From Ruegeria arenilitoris (lineage in GTDB: Bacteria > Pseudomonadota > Alphaproteobacteria > Rhodobacterales > Rhodobacteraceae), in the NCBI RefSeq assembly GCF_013032855.1, contig NZ_WQDA01000007.1, forward strand, positions 1 through 64,000: a DNA stretch of 64,000 nt. The letters are read 5' to 3'. Numbering within the stretch: position 1 is the first letter of the stretch; each line of letters begins with the position of its first letter. This document shows, piece after piece, positions 19,370 to 29,665 of this stretch. Below the pieces are notes generated by a model. It saw only the letters and a list, made by a program, of their open reading frames with translations. It searched no databases and was not told the origin of the DNA. A program made the translations under genes and the position numbers.

Positions 19370-19526
19370 CCCCCATCCCTTTGGGGAATCAATCGCGCAT
19401 GCGGGATTCGTTCCGCATGTATAGACCACCTCGAATAATGCTGAACCCTCTGGCCACACTGCCACGGTTAGGCGTTGTGAAAAAAGGTTCTGGAACTACG
19501 GAACCGCAACGAAAGGAAAGTGACAC

Positions 19527-19895
19527 GTGGCACGTATTGCCGGCGTAAACATCCCGACTGCAAAGCGGGTACCAATCGCCCTTACATATATCACCGGTAT
19601 CGGCAACACCTCGGCCAAAGCGATCTGCGAAGCCGTTGGCATCGACACGACTCGTCGCGTCAATGAATTGTCGGATGCCGAAGTTCTGGCCATCCGCGAA
19701 TACATCGACGCCAACTTCACCGTCGAAGGTGACTTGCGTCGCGAAGTTCAGATGAACATCAAGCGTCTGATGGACCTGGGCTGCTATCGCGGTCTGCGTC
19801 ACCGCCGCAACCTGCCGGTTCGCGGTCAGCGTACCCACACCAACGCTCGTACCCGCAAAGGCCCCGCAAAGGCCATCGCTGGTAAGAAGAAATAA
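19527..19895 (+). CDS. rpsM: 30S ribosomal protein S13
   Basis: S13, 122 residues, with [21 protein letters not shown], the helix-hairpin-helix part and the basic end [20 protein letters not shown]. It contacts the P-site tRNA and S19. GAAAGGAAAG precedes the start. It is the first gene of the alpha block. Confidence 0.99.
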   Translation: MARIAGVNIPTAKRVPIALTYITGIGNTSAKAICEAVGIDTTRRVNELSDAEVLAIREYIDANFTVEGDLRREVQMNIKRLMDLGCYRGLRHRRNLPVRGQRTHTNARTRKGPAKAIAGKKK

Positions 19896-19910
19896 GGGAG
19901 GGTCTGACTG

Positions 19911-20300
19911 ATGGCACGTGACAAGACTCGCGTTAAGCGCAAAGAGCGTAAGAACATCGCATCGGGCGTCGCCCATGTGAATTCGACCTTCAACAACACC
20001 AAGATCTTGATCTCGGACGTGCAGGGCAACGCCATCGCTTGGTCGTCGGCCGGCACCATGGGCTTCAAGGGATCGCGGAAATCGACCCCCTACGCCGCTC
20101 AGATGGCTGCAGAAGACGCAGGCAAGAAGGCGCAGGAACATGGCGTCAAGACGCTGGAAGTCGAAGTTCAGGGCCCCGGTTCGGGTCGTGAATCGGCTCT
20201 GCGTGCGCTGGCTGCCGTGGGCTTCAATATCACGTCGATCCGCGACGTGACCCCGATCGCCCACAATGGCTGCCGCCCGCCGAAGCGCCGCCGCGTCTAA
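19911..20300 (+). CDS. rpsK: 30S ribosomal protein S11
   Basis: S11, 129 residues, with [16 protein letters not shown] and the C-terminal [17 protein letters not shown]. It lies on the 30S platform next to the Shine-Dalgarno duplex. It is spaced 15 bases from rpsM with a GGGAGGG ribosome site. Confidence 0.99.
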   Translation: MARDKTRVKRKERKNIASGVAHVNSTFNNTKILISDVQGNAIAWSSAGTMGFKGSRKSTPYAAQMAAEDAGKKAQEHGVKTLEVEVQGPGSGRESALRALAAVGFNITSIRDVTPIAHNGCRPPKRRRV

Positions 20301-20416
20301 CCGATCGAATTACCAGGCTGGGGCCGTGTTTTTACACGGCCCCGGTTCGCCGTTTTGAAACCTCGGGCGTCTGCACCTGATTGGTCATGGGGCGCAGACA
20401 GGAATGGAGGGATTAC

Positions 20417-21433
20417 ATGATCCACAAGAATTGGGCAGAATTGATCAAGCCGACCCAGCTGGAAGGCAAGCCGGGCAACGATCCCGCGCGGCAGGCAACC
20501 CTGGTTGCGGAGCCGCTTGAGCGTGGCTTTGGTCTGACCCTGGGCAACGCGCTGCGCCGTGTTCTGATGAGCTCGCTGCAAGGCGCGGCCATCACCAGCG
20601 TCCAGATCGACAACGTCCTGCACGAGTTCAGCTCGGTTGCCGGCGTTCGTGAAGACGTCACTGACATCATCCTGAACCTCAAGCAGGTTGCTCTGCGCAT
20701 GGAAGTCGAAGGGCCCAAGCGCCTGTCGATCAATGCCAAAGGCCCCGCAGTTGTCACCGCCGGTGATATCAGCGAAAGCGCCGGCATTGAGGTTCTGAAC
20801 CGTGATCACGTCATCTGCCACCTGGACGATGGCGCCGAGCTGTTCATGGAACTGACCGTCAACACCGGCAAAGGCTATGTCTCGGCCGAGAAGAACAAGC
20901 CCGAAGATGCGCCCATCGGCCTGATCCCGATCGACGCGATCTACTCGCCGGTCAAGAAGGTCGCCTATGACGTTCAGCCGACCCGTGAAGGCCAGGTTCT
21001 GGACTATGACAAGCTGACCATGAAGATCGAAACCGACGGCTCGATCACACCCGAGGACGCGCTGGCCTTTGCCGCGCGCATCCTGCAGGATCAGCTGTCG
21101 ATCTTCGTCAACTTCGACGAACCGGAATCGGCTGGCCGCCAGGACGAGGACGATGGTCTGGAGTTCAACCCGCTGCTGCTGAAGAAAGTGGACGAGCTGG
21201 AACTGTCGGTCCGTTCGGCAAACTGCCTGAAGAACGACAACATCGTGTACATCGGCGACCTGATCCAGAAGACCGAAGCCGAGATGCTGCGCACCCCGAA
21301 CTTCGGCCGCAAGTCGCTGAACGAGATCAAGGAAGTGCTGTCCGGCATGGGCCTGCACCTCGGCATGGATGTCGAGGATTGGCCGCCCGACAACATCGAA
21401 GATCTGGCCAAGAAATTCGAAGACGCGTTCTAA
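20417..21433 (+). CDS. rpoA: RNA polymerase alpha subunit
   Basis: A 338-residue alpha subunit. The N-terminal assembly domain has [21 protein letters not shown]. The C-terminal domain, with two helix-hairpin-helix-like motifs, shows [19 protein letters not shown] and [14 protein letters not shown] 20417 ([14 protein letters not shown]) is preceded by GGAGGG and is the usual alphaproteobacterial start, although the frame opens at 20381. Confidence 0.98.
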   Translation: MIHKNWAELIKPTQLEGKPGNDPARQATLVAEPLERGFGLTLGNALRRVLMSSLQGAAITSVQIDNVLHEFSSVAGVREDVTDIILNLKQVALRMEVEGPKRLSINAKGPAVVTAGDISESAGIEVLNRDHVICHLDDGAELFMELTVNTGKGYVSAEKNKPEDAPIGLIPIDAIYSPVKKVAYDVQPTREGQVLDYDKLTMKIETDGSITPEDALAFAARILQDQLSIFVNFDEPESAGRQDEDDGLEFNPLLLKKVDELELSVRSANCLKNDNIVYIGDLIQKTEAEMLRTPNFGRKSLNEIKEVLSGMGLHLGMDVEDWPPDNIEDLAKKFEDAF

Positions 21434-21551
21434 ACGCGTCTTCGCCAATGCCCGGGCTGCCGGGGACCGTATGGGCATTTCCGCCCCAAGGAGAGCCGGT
21501 GACACGCATCGCCGGCCAGACAAAGCAAAACGCGAAAGAAGGAATTGAAAA

Positions 21552-21977
21552 ATGCGTCACGCACGTGGTTACCGCCGCCTGAACCGTACTCATGAGCACC
21601 GCAAGGCCCTGTTCTCGAACATGGCCGGCTCGCTGATCGAGCACGAACAGATCAAGACGACCCTGCCCAAGGCAAAAGAACTGCGCCCGATCGTTGAAAA
21701 ACTGATCACCCTGGGCAAGCGCGGCGACCTGCACGCCCGCCGTCAGGCCGCAGCTCAGCTGAAGGAAGACAAGGACGTCGCCAAGCTGTTCGAGGTTCTG
21801 GGCCCGCGCTACAAGGACCGTCAGGGCGGCTATGTCCGTATCCTGAAAGCTGGCTTCCGCTATGGCGACATGGCTCCGATGGCGATCATCGAATTCGTTG
21901 ATCGTGACATCGACGCCAAAGGCGCAGCCGACAAGGCCCGCGTCGCCGCTGAAGAAGTGGACGTTGACGAAGAATAA
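21552..21977 (+). CDS. rplQ: 50S ribosomal protein L17
   Basis: L17, 141 residues, with [20 protein letters not shown] and [14 protein letters not shown] core ([16 protein letters not shown]). A short acidic C-terminal tail (EEVDVDEE) is common in alphaproteobacteria. It ends the ribosomal supercluster. Confidence 0.98.
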   Translation: MRHARGYRRLNRTHEHRKALFSNMAGSLIEHEQIKTTLPKAKELRPIVEKLITLGKRGDLHARRQAAAQLKEDKDVAKLFEVLGPRYKDRQGGYVRILKAGFRYGDMAPMAIIEFVDRDIDAKGAADKARVAAEEVDVDEE

Positions 21978-22002
21978 GAACCGGCTGCATTGCCGTTTCA
22001 TG

Positions 22003-22036
22003 GCCCCTGTCCGGATATCCCGGTCAGGGGCTTTTT
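22003..22036 (+). terminator. Intrinsic terminator of the alpha block
   Basis: GCCCCTGTCCGG pairs with CCGGTCAGGGGC around ATATC, followed by five T. It lies 25 bases after the rplQ stop. Confidence 0.93.
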
Positions 22037-22148
22037 CTTATGGATCGCCACGCTTGCGGCGGACATGGCAGCGGCAAGGTTTCGCGTGCTCTATTGCATT
22101 CGCGTGCCGACCTCCGCATATCTTCGGCGGATGATGAACGGAGCTGTC

Positions 22149-23534
22149 ATGATACGCACGATCCTGGCCGTATGCCTGATGACACTGGCCACCCATGCCG
22201 GTGCCGAGACACGGGTTCCTCAGTCACAGGTCGAGATTTCCATGGGTTTTGCCCCGGTGGTCAAAAAGGCTGCCCCGGCGGTGGTGAACATCTATGCCAA
22301 GATCGTCCGGCCTGGGCGCAGCAGCCCGATTTTCACGGATCCGTTCTTTCGCGACTTTTTCGGCGGTGGGTTCGGTGCACCGCGGCCGCGGGTTCAAAAC
22401 TCGCTGGGGTCGGGCGTCATCCTGACCGAGGACGGCTATGTCGTCTCGAACTATCACGTTGTCGGCACCGCGACCGAGATCCGGGTCGTGACAACGGATC
22501 GTCGCGAGTTCCAGGCCGAGGTCGTTCTGGGCGACGAGGAAAGCGACATCGCCATCCTGCGCCTGCAGGACGCGCAGGGACTGCCGTTTCTGCGTCTGCG
22601 GGATTCTGACCATGTCGAGGTGGGGGAACTGGCTCTGGCCATCGGCAACCCGTTCGGCGTCGGGCAGACCGTGTCGTCTGGCATCATCTCGGGGCTGGCG
22701 CGGTCTGGCACCGCCACCGGCAATGCACGGGGCTATTTCATCCAGACAGACGCGCCCATCAACCCGGGCAATTCCGGCGGTGCCCTGATCGACGTGAATG
22801 GTGACCTGATCGGCATCAACACCTCGATCCTGACGCGGTCGGGTGGGTCCAATGGGATTGGCTTCGCCATTCCGGCCAATCTGGTGGCAGAGTTTCTGCG
22901 GCAGGCCCAGGAAGGAAACGAAGGTTTCGTCAGCCCTTGGGCGGGTATGGCCGGACAGACCATGAGCGCCGACATCGCCGAATCCCTTGGGCTTTCGCTG
23001 CCGCAGGGCGTTGTGATCTCGGACCTCCATCCGCTCAGCCCGTTGGCCGAGGCCGGGTTGCGGGTTGGCGATATTGTGACCCACGTGGATGGCGAGGAGG
23101 TGAATTCTCCGGCTGAGATGAAGTTCCGCATGTCTGTGGCGGGTGTTGGTGGGACATCCGTTCTGACCCGGCTCCGCGGCAGCGAACGTGCTGAGGTCGC
23201 CGTCGATCTGGTGCCCGCGCCCGAGACGCCTCCGGCCGAGGAAACCACTCTGGACGATCGCACGGTTCTTCCGGGAATGACGGTTGCGCGCATCAACCCG
23301 GCAATGATTGCCAAGATGGGTCTGCTGCTGTCGCAGACCGGTGTGGTCGTGGTCGACCCCGGCCCCTATGGCGCGCGGGCCGGGTTGCGGCCCGGCGATG
23401 TCATCAATGCCGTGAACGGGCGAAAGGCTGAACGCCCGCGTGACGTCGTTCGGGCGCTGCGCGATCCGGGTCGGCGGGTGCAGATCGACCTGGTGCGCGG
23501 CGGCAAACCCGTGTCGTTGCGGTTCAGGCTGTGA
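22149..23534 (+). CDS. Periplasmic HtrA/Deg serine protease
   Basis: A 461-residue trypsin-like protease with two PDZ domains. A signal peptide (MIRTILAVCLMTLATHAGA) is followed by the protease domain, with His103 in SNYHVVG, Asp133 in DEESDIAIL and Ser209 in NPGNSGGAL. PDZ1 spans about residues 270-350 and PDZ2 about 385-460. It degrades or refolds damaged envelope proteins. The frame opens at 21990, but ATG 22149 gives a clean signal peptide and has GGAG 5 bases upstream. rarA follows after 4 bases. Confidence 0.93.
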   Translation: MIRTILAVCLMTLATHAGAETRVPQSQVEISMGFAPVVKKAAPAVVNIYAKIVRPGRSSPIFTDPFFRDFFGGGFGAPRPRVQNSLGSGVILTEDGYVVSNYHVVGTATEIRVVTTDRREFQAEVVLGDEESDIAILRLQDAQGLPFLRLRDSDHVEVGELALAIGNPFGVGQTVSSGIISGLARSGTATGNARGYFIQTDAPINPGNSGGALIDVNGDLIGINTSILTRSGGSNGIGFAIPANLVAEFLRQAQEGNEGFVSPWAGMAGQTMSADIAESLGLSLPQGVVISDLHPLSPLAEAGLRVGDIVTHVDGEEVNSPAEMKFRMSVAGVGGTSVLTRLRGSERAEVAVDLVPAPETPPAEETTLDDRTVLPGMTVARINPAMIAKMGLLLSQTGVVVVDPGPYGARAGLRPGDVINAVNGRKAERPRDVVRALRDPGRRVQIDLVRGGKPVSLRFRL

Positions 23535-23538
23535 CCGC

Positions 23539-24852
23539 ATGAGTGACCTGTTCGACACCGAAGGCCAGGCCTCGGAACCGGCCCCGAACCGCCCGCTGGC
23601 CGACCGGCTGCGGCCCCAGGCGTTGTCCGAGGTGATCGGGCAGCAACAGGTTCTGGGCCCCGAGGCGCCGCTGGGGGTGATGCTGGCGTCGGGCAGCCTG
23701 TCCAGCCTGATCTTCTGGGGACCGCCGGGGGTGGGCAAGACCACCATCGCGCGGTTGCTGGCCAAGGAAACCGACCTTCATTTCGAACAGATCAGCGCGA
23801 TCTTCACCGGCGTTCCCGACCTCAAGAAGGTGTTCGAGGCCGCCAAGTTGCGGCGGCGGAACGGTAAGGGGACACTGTTGTTCGTGGACGAGATCCATCG
23901 ATTCAACAAGGCCCAGCAGGACGGGTTCCTGCCGCATATGGAGGACGGGACGATCCTTCTGGTGGGCGCGACCACCGAAAACCCCTCGTTCGAGTTGAAC
24001 GCCGCCGTGCTCAGCCGCGCGCAAGTGCTGGTGCTGGAACGGCTGGATCTGGCCGATCTGGAACGCCTGACACAGCGTGCCGAAAAAGAGCTGGGCAAGG
24101 TGCTGCCCCTGACACCCGCGGCGCGGGACGCGCTGCAGGAAATGGCGGATGGCGACGGTCGGGCGCTGTTGAACCTGATCGAACAGATCGCGGCCTGGTC
24201 GGTGGACGCGCCACTGGACCCGGACGCGCTGGCCAAGCGCCTGATGCGCCGCGCCGCGAAATACGACAAGTCGGGGGACGAGCACTACAATTTGATCTCG
24301 GCGCTGCACAAATCGGTGCGCGGGTCCGACCCGGATGCGGCGCTGTACTGGTTCGCCCGGATGCTGACTGGGGGCGAAGATCCGCGATACTTGGCCCGCC
24401 GCATCACCCGAATGGCGGTCGAGGATATCGGCCTGGCCGACCCGCAGGCCCAGTCGATCTGCCTGCATGCGTGGGAGGTGTACGAGCGGCTCGGGTCGCC
24501 CGAGGGTGAGTTGGCGCTGGCGCAGGCGGTCGTATATCTGGCGCTGGCGCCCAAATCCAACGGAGCCTATGTGGGCTACAAGGCGGCGATGCGCCTGGCC
24601 AAACAGTCGGGCAGCGAGCCGCCGCCCAAACACATCCTGAACGCGCCGACCGGGTTGATGAAGGATCAGGGCTATGGCGCGGGCTATGCCTACGACCACG
24701 ATGCCGAGGACGGGTTCTCGGGGCAGAACTACTTTCCCGAGACCATGAAACGCCCGGTCCTGTACCAGCCGGTCGAACGCGGGTTCGAGCGCGAGTTGAA
24801 AAAGCGTCTGGACTACTTTTCGAAACTGCGCAGTCAACGCAACGGGTCGTGA
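23539..24852 (+). CDS. rarA: Replication-associated recombination protein A (MgsA-like AAA+ ATPase)
   Basis: A 437-residue AAA+ ATPase related to clamp loaders. It has the family start PLADRLRPQALSEVIGQQ, Walker A GPPGVGKTT near residue 61, Walker B LLFVDEIHRFNK and the sensor GATTENPSFELNAAVLSR. The C-terminal half has AVEDIGLADPQA and YVGYKAAMR, typical of RarA/MgsA/WRNIP1. It acts at stalled replication forks. It is tightly coupled to the protease gene upstream. Confidence 0.95.
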   Translation: MSDLFDTEGQASEPAPNRPLADRLRPQALSEVIGQQQVLGPEAPLGVMLASGSLSSLIFWGPPGVGKTTIARLLAKETDLHFEQISAIFTGVPDLKKVFEAAKLRRRNGKGTLLFVDEIHRFNKAQQDGFLPHMEDGTILLVGATTENPSFELNAAVLSRAQVLVLERLDLADLERLTQRAEKELGKVLPLTPAARDALQEMADGDGRALLNLIEQIAAWSVDAPLDPDALAKRLMRRAAKYDKSGDEHYNLISALHKSVRGSDPDAALYWFARMLTGGEDPRYLARRITRMAVEDIGLADPQAQSICLHAWEVYERLGSPEGELALAQAVVYLALAPKSNGAYVGYKAAMRLAKQSGSEPPPKHILNAPTGLMKDQGYGAGYAYDHDAEDGFSGQNYFPETMKRPVLYQPVERGFERELKKRLDYFSKLRSQRNGS

Positions 24853-24948
24853 CGCAAGGTCAGATCAGGCCGTGCCGTCGCGTTTTGCGCGACACCCAGG
24901 GCGCGGCCGGGTTTCCCTAGGGTTACATGCCGCCAGGGAGGAGCGCAG

Positions 24949-25755
24949 ATGACCGTTTCCATCGACAAGACAGATGACGTGTGGACCATCATCCACGACC
25001 GGCCCCAGGCCAGAAACGCCGTGGATGCCGAACACGCCGCAGCCTTGGCCGAGGCCTTCATCGCCTTCGAGGACAGCACGGCCAAAGCCGCCGTGTTCTG
25101 GGGCAAGGGCGGCAATTTCTGCGCGGGCTGGGATCTCAAGATGGCGGCCACGCTGTCTGACCCGGACCTGCGCGAGCCGTATTTCGACAAGCATGCCTTT
25201 CCGATCGGGGCGGCGCCGTCGCTGCTGGGGCCGATGGGTCCATCGCGGCTGGAATTGTCAAAGCCGGTCATCGGCGCGATCGAGGGTGCCGCAGTGGCCG
25301 GCGGCATGGAACTGGCCCTGTGGTGCGACATCCGGGTGATGGCCGAGGACGCCTATATGGGCGTCTATTGCCGCCGCTGGGGGATCACGCTGATGGATGG
25401 CGGTTCGGTGCGGCTGCCGCGGCTGGTCGGGCAGGGCAAGGCGCTCGAGATCACGCTGACAGGGCGCAAGGTCAAGGCTGACGAGTGCGAACGGATCGGA
25501 CTTGCCGAGAAAATCGTGCCGCAGGGTGAAACCCGAATGGCGGCTGAAGCGATGGCGCAAGAGATTGCCCGGTTCCCGCAGGAGGCCGTCCGCGCCGACC
25601 GCCGCTCGATCATCGAAACCCGGGGGATGCCGATGCACGAGGCGTTGAAGGTCGAATGGGCCAACGGGCTGGACGCCATCCGCCGCGAGGGCACATCCGG
25701 CGCGGCTCGGTTCCGCGATGGGGCCGGGCGGCACGGGGATTTCACTGATATCTGA
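24949..25755 (+). CDS. Enoyl-CoA hydratase/isomerase (crotonase) family protein
   Basis: A 268-residue crotonase-fold protein, with RPQARNAVD near the start, the oxyanion-hole segment GNFCAGWDLKMAAT, and KPVIGAIEGAAVAGGMELAL, where the second oxyanion Gly lies. The usual hydratase Glu pair is not obvious: the position after RRWGITLMDGG resembles the branch of uncertain substrate. GGGAGGAG precedes ATG 24949. It acts in CoA-linked acid metabolism, reaction unknown. Confidence 0.87.
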   Translation: MTVSIDKTDDVWTIIHDRPQARNAVDAEHAAALAEAFIAFEDSTAKAAVFWGKGGNFCAGWDLKMAATLSDPDLREPYFDKHAFPIGAAPSLLGPMGPSRLELSKPVIGAIEGAAVAGGMELALWCDIRVMAEDAYMGVYCRRWGITLMDGGSVRLPRLVGQGKALEITLTGRKVKADECERIGLAEKIVPQGETRMAAEAMAQEIARFPQEAVRADRRSIIETRGMPMHEALKVEWANGLDAIRREGTSGAARFRDGAGRHGDFTDI

Positions 25756-25888
25756 GCGGCCTTGGCCCCCGAACCCGTCAGCCTGCTTGACTCTTGCCTT
25801 GCGGCGCGCGACAGACGCGGATGTTTTCTGAGGCACTGACACGGGCGATTTTCCGGGCGCGCAGCATCCGGTCGCAAGGGGTATTGGC

Positions 25889-26932
25889 ATGAGCGGCGTA
25901 CAGATGATCACGGTCGAGCCGGGCGACGGCGACCAACGGTTGGACCGCTGGCTGCGGCGCCTGTTCCCGCATGTGAGCCAAGGCCGGATCGAAAAGATGT
26001 GCCGCAAGGGCGAACTGCGCGTGGACGGCGGGCGGGTCAAGGGCTCGACCCGCTTGCAGGCGGGGCAGGTGGTGCGCGTGCCGCCCCTGCCGGACCCGGA
26101 TCACAAACCGGCCCCGGCCCGCCCCCGCGTGACCGATGCCGATGCGAAAATGATCCAGTCCTGCGTGATCTATCGCGACGACCACGTGCTGGCGCTGAAC
26201 AAACCCCACGGCCTGCCCGTTCAGGGCGGCAGCGGTCAGGCCCGGCATGTGGATGGCCTCGCCGAGGCACTGCGCTTTGGCTATGACGAGAGCCCGCGGC
26301 TGGTGCATCGGCTCGACAAGGACACCTCGGGCGTGCTGCTGATGGCGCGTACGCGCGAAGCGGCCAAGGGGCTGACCGCGGCCTTCCGGCATCGCAACAC
26401 GCGCAAGATCTACTGGGCGCTGGTGGCTGGCGTGCCGACCCCGTATCTGGGCGAGATCAAGACCGGGCTGGTCAAGGCCCCCGGTCATGGCAAGCAGGGG
26501 GAGGGCGAAAAGATGATCGCCGTCCACCTGAACGAGATCGACAGCACACCGGGTGCCAAACGAGCCCATACACTTTATGCCACGCTGTATCGGGTGGCGG
26601 GGCGTGCATCTTGGGTCGCGATGGAGCCCGTCACCGGCCGCACGCACCAGCTGCGCGCGCACATGGCGGCCATCGGGCACCCGATCATCGGCGATGGGAA
26701 ATATGGCGGCTCGGGTCAGGAAAACCTAGGCGATGGCTGGGGCGCGCAGCTGGGCGGGGTCATCAGCAAAAAGCTGCACCTGCACGCCCGAACCGCGTCG
26801 TTCAAGCATCCGATGACCGGCAAGCAGGTCACGATCAACGCTCCGCTGCCGCCTCACATGAAGGACAGCTGGGATACTTTGGGCTGGACCGAAGATCTGG
26901 CCGCTGCAGATCCGTTCGAGGAGTTGCAATGA
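25889..26932 (+). CDS. 23S rRNA pseudouridine synthase, RluC/RluD family
   Basis: A 347-residue RluA-type synthase. An N-terminal S4 RNA-binding domain (QRLDRWLRRLFPHVSQGRIE) is followed by the catalytic domain, with the HRLDKDTSGVLLMAR motif carrying the nucleophilic Asp and GRTHQLRAHMAAIGHPIIGD. It is most like RluC (positions 955, 2504 and 2580 in E. coli), but the exact sites are inference. It overlaps the next gene by ATGA. Confidence 0.92.
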   Translation: MSGVQMITVEPGDGDQRLDRWLRRLFPHVSQGRIEKMCRKGELRVDGGRVKGSTRLQAGQVVRVPPLPDPDHKPAPARPRVTDADAKMIQSCVIYRDDHVLALNKPHGLPVQGGSGQARHVDGLAEALRFGYDESPRLVHRLDKDTSGVLLMARTREAAKGLTAAFRHRNTRKIYWALVAGVPTPYLGEIKTGLVKAPGHGKQGEGEKMIAVHLNEIDSTPGAKRAHTLYATLYRVAGRASWVAMEPVTGRTHQLRAHMAAIGHPIIGDGKYGGSGQENLGDGWGAQLGGVISKKLHLHARTASFKHPMTGKQVTINAPLPPHMKDSWDTLGWTEDLAAADPFEELQ

Positions 26933-27600
26933 CCGCGCCTCTGCGCCTGGTTCTGTTCGATGTCGACGGGACGCTGGTGGACAGCCAGGCCAGCATCGTG
27001 TCGGCCATGACCGCCAGTTTCCAGGCTCTGTCCCTTCCGGTGCCGGATCGCGCGGCGATCCTGTCGATCGTGGGGCTGTCCTTGCCGATTGCAATCGCAC
27101 GCCTCGCGCCGGATCAGTCACGGGCAACTCAAAGCCGATTGGTCGAGGGTTACAAAGAGGCGTATCACGCTCATCGGCTTGAGATGGGGGTGGCAAGTTC
27201 ACCGCTCTATCCCGGCGCGCGCGAGATTATCGGATCGTTGCAGGCCGTGCCCGAGATCCTTCTGGGCGTGGCGACGGGTAAATCGCAGCGGGGGTTGGAT
27301 GCCTTGCTCGAGGCGCACGGGTTGGATTCTGTCTTCGTTACCCGTCAGGTGGCGGACCATCATCCATCCAAGCCGCATCCCTCGATGATCGAAACGGCGC
27401 TTTTTGAAACAGGGGTGTCGGCCGGTGATGCGGTGATGATCGGCGACACCAGCTTTGACATGGAAATGGCGCGGGCCGCCGGGGTTGCAGGGATCGGTGT
27501 GGGCTGGGGCTATCATGAACGGTCGCAGCTGGGTGCGGCGTCCGCGGTGATCGACCGGTTCGAGCAGTTGCCTGGCGTCCTGACCGAAGTCTGGGGATAA
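26929..27600 (+). CDS. HAD-superfamily phosphatase
   Basis: A 223-residue HAD hydrolase of the phosphoglycolate-phosphatase-like branch. Motif I is FDVDGTLVDSQ with the nucleophile and acid Asp, motif II is LGVATGKS, and the end motif is MIGDTSFDMEMARAAG. The substrate is unknown. ATG 26929 overlaps the rluC-type stop, which sets the start although the frame is open from 26611. Confidence 0.9.
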   Translation: MTAPLRLVLFDVDGTLVDSQASIVSAMTASFQALSLPVPDRAAILSIVGLSLPIAIARLAPDQSRATQSRLVEGYKEAYHAHRLEMGVASSPLYPGAREIIGSLQAVPEILLGVATGKSQRGLDALLEAHGLDSVFVTRQVADHHPSKPHPSMIETALFETGVSAGDAVMIGDTSFDMEMARAAGVAGIGVGWGYHERSQLGAASAVIDRFEQLPGVLTEVWG

Positions 27601-27604
27601 CGAT

Positions 27605-28312
27605 ATGAGTGAGTGGAAACCGAAACGCTTTTGGACAGGCAGTGCCGTGGTCGCGACCGATAGCGGTTTTACCGTCGAATTGGACGGCCGCCGCGTGCGG
27701 ACACCGGCCAAGGCTGCTCTGGTCCTGCCCACCCGGGCCATGGCCGAGGCGGTGGCCCGCGAATGGGACGCGCAGGAAAAGGAAATCGATCCGGCGACGA
27801 TGCCCTTCACCCGTTCGGCCAACGCGGCAATCGACAAGGTGCAGCATCAGCACACGGAAGTCGCCGACATGTTGTCGGACTATGGCGATTCGGACCTGCT
27901 CTGCTATCGCGCAACCCACCCCGAAGCCCTGATCGAACGTCAGCGCCGCGAATGGGATCCCGCGCTGGACTGGGCCGCGGAAACGCTGGGCGCCAGACTG
28001 ATCCCGGTCGAAGGCGTCCGGCATCAGCCTCAGGCCCCCGAGGCGCTGGATCGGCTGCGTCGGCAGGTTCACGACCTGGACGCGTTCCGTCTGGCGGCGT
28101 TTCACGACCTTGTGAGTCTGTCGGGTTCGTTGATTCTGGGTTTTGCCGCTGCCCAAAACTGGCGCAACCCGGACGAGATATGGCGCATTTCTCGGCTGGA
28201 TGAATCGTGGCAGGCCGAGCAATGGGGGGACGACGACGAGGCGGTCCAAGCCGCCGAACTGAAGAAGATCGCCTTTTTGCACGCGAAAACCTTCTATGAT
28301 CTATCGGTTTGA
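27605..28312 (+). CDS. ATP12-family F1-ATPase assembly chaperone
   Basis: A 235-residue protein with the ATP12 pattern, starting KPKRFWTGSAVVATDSGFTVELDGR, then TPAKAALVLPTRAMAEAVAREWD and SDLLCYRA. ATP12 holds the F1 alpha subunit during assembly of the F1 head. It occurs in mitochondria and alphaproteobacteria. It is 5 bases after the phosphatase gene, so rluC-type, HAD and ATP12 genes form one operon. Confidence 0.94.
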   Translation: MSEWKPKRFWTGSAVVATDSGFTVELDGRRVRTPAKAALVLPTRAMAEAVAREWDAQEKEIDPATMPFTRSANAAIDKVQHQHTEVADMLSDYGDSDLLCYRATHPEALIERQRREWDPALDWAAETLGARLIPVEGVRHQPQAPEALDRLRRQVHDLDAFRLAAFHDLVSLSGSLILGFAAAQNWRNPDEIWRISRLDESWQAEQWGDDDEAVQAAELKKIAFLHAKTFYDLSV

Positions 28313-28522
28313 GCCTTTCTGGTCCTGATTTGAGAGGCTTGGGCAGTTGCCTTGCCGGGAACATATCGTTTTCACTGATCCGACCCTTGACGTTTGTTTA
28401 TGAATGCGCCCAAACTCGGGCGCACTAAAGGGGAGACACCTTTGGGGTAACCTATCCGGCTACCTTTGTGTGTCGGACAAGATCCGTCCCGGGATGGGGC
28501 GGGAAATCAGGAAGAGGTAAAA

Positions 28523-29539
28523 ATGAAAAAATCCGTAATCTTGGGCGCGGCGACGATTGCCGGTCTTGCTGCCGGCGCGGCCGCGGCAGGAACCATGGAC
28601 GACGTCAAAGCGCGCGGCAAGCTGAACTGCGGTGTGACCACCGGTCTGGTTGGCTTTGCTGCACCTGACGCGAATGGCGAATGGCAGGGCTTTGACGTTG
28701 CTGTATGCCGCGCAGTAGCCGCCGCCGTTCTGGGTGACGCGAATGCTGTTGAATTCGTTCCCACCACCGGCAAGACCCGCTTCACCGCTCTGGCTTCGGG
28801 CGAAGTTGACATGCTGGCCCGTAACACCACCTGGACCTTCAGCCGCGACGTCGACCTGAAGTTCGAATTCGTGGGTGTGAACTACTATGATGGTCAGGGC
28901 TTCATGGTTCCCAAGGCACTGGGCGTCAGCTCGGCCAAGGAACTGGACGGCGCCACCGTCTGCATCCAGACCGGTACCACCACCGAGCTGAATCTGGCGG
29001 ACTTCTTCCGCTCGAACAACATCAGCTACGAGCCGGTTCCGATCGAAACCAACGCCGAAGCGCAGCAGCAGTACCTGGCAGGTGCCTGTGACGTTTACAC
29101 CACCGACGCTTCGGGCCTGGCCGCAACCCGCGCCACGTTCGAAAACCCCGGTGATCACGTTCTGCTGCCCGAAATCATCTCGAAAGAGCCGCTGGGCCCG
29201 CTGGTTCGTCACGGCGACAACGAGTGGGGCGACATCGTTCGCTGGACCCTGAACGCTCTGATCTCGGCCGAAGAGCTGGGCGTCACCTCGGCCAACATCG
29301 ACGAGATGGCTGCTGGCACCGAGAACCCGGAAATCAACCGTCTGCTGGGTAGCGAAGGCACCCTAGGCGAGATGCTGGGCCTGGACGCACAGTGGGCCAT
29401 GAGCGCTATCAAGGCGGGTGGCAACTACGGCGAAGTGTTTGCCAAGAACATCGGTGAGGAAACCCCGATCGGTCTGGCACGCGGTCTGAACGCACAGTGG
29501 ACCGATGGTGGTCTGCTGTACTCGCCGCCGTTCCGCTAA
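28523..29539 (+). CDS. aapJ: General L-amino acid ABC transporter, substrate-binding protein
   Basis: A 338-residue periplasmic binding protein. A signal peptide ending GAAAAG is followed by the type-3 solute-binding fold, with VKARGKLNCGVTTGLVGFAAPD, FDVAVCRAVAAAVLGD and ALASGEVDMLARNTTWTF. It ends LLYSPPFR, typical of AapJ. It binds a broad range of L-amino acids. GGAAGAGG precedes ATG 28523. The 210-base gap upstream should hold the promoter, but no convincing pair of hexamers was found. Confidence 0.95.
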   Translation: MKKSVILGAATIAGLAAGAAAAGTMDDVKARGKLNCGVTTGLVGFAAPDANGEWQGFDVAVCRAVAAAVLGDANAVEFVPTTGKTRFTALASGEVDMLARNTTWTFSRDVDLKFEFVGVNYYDGQGFMVPKALGVSSAKELDGATVCIQTGTTTELNLADFFRSNNISYEPVPIETNAEAQQQYLAGACDVYTTDASGLAATRATFENPGDHVLLPEIISKEPLGPLVRHGDNEWGDIVRWTLNALISAEELGVTSANIDEMAAGTENPEINRLLGSEGTLGEMLGLDAQWAMSAIKAGGNYGEVFAKNIGEETPIGLARGLNAQWTDGGLLYSPPFR

Positions 29540-29548
29540 AATCCACGG

Positions 29549-29580
29549 AAAAGGGCGCAGGGTAACCTGCGCCCTTTTTC
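29549..29580 (+). terminator. Hairpin terminator between aapJ and aapQ
   Basis: AAAAGGGCGCAGG pairs with CCTGCGCCCTTTTT (loop GTAA). Partial termination here would leave more binding protein than permease, a common feature of such operons. Confidence 0.88.
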
Positions 29581-29665
29581 GCAGAACAGAATGCTACGGG
29601 CTGCTCGGGAGCGGGGAAAACCCTGCCGGGAAGGAAGCGTCCGAAAAGCACGGGGATCCCAAAAT

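Noticed and set aside
28387..28415. TTGACG as a -35 box for aapJ
   Set aside because: At 17 bases downstream the sequence is CCAAAC, not a -10 box, so no promoter was called.
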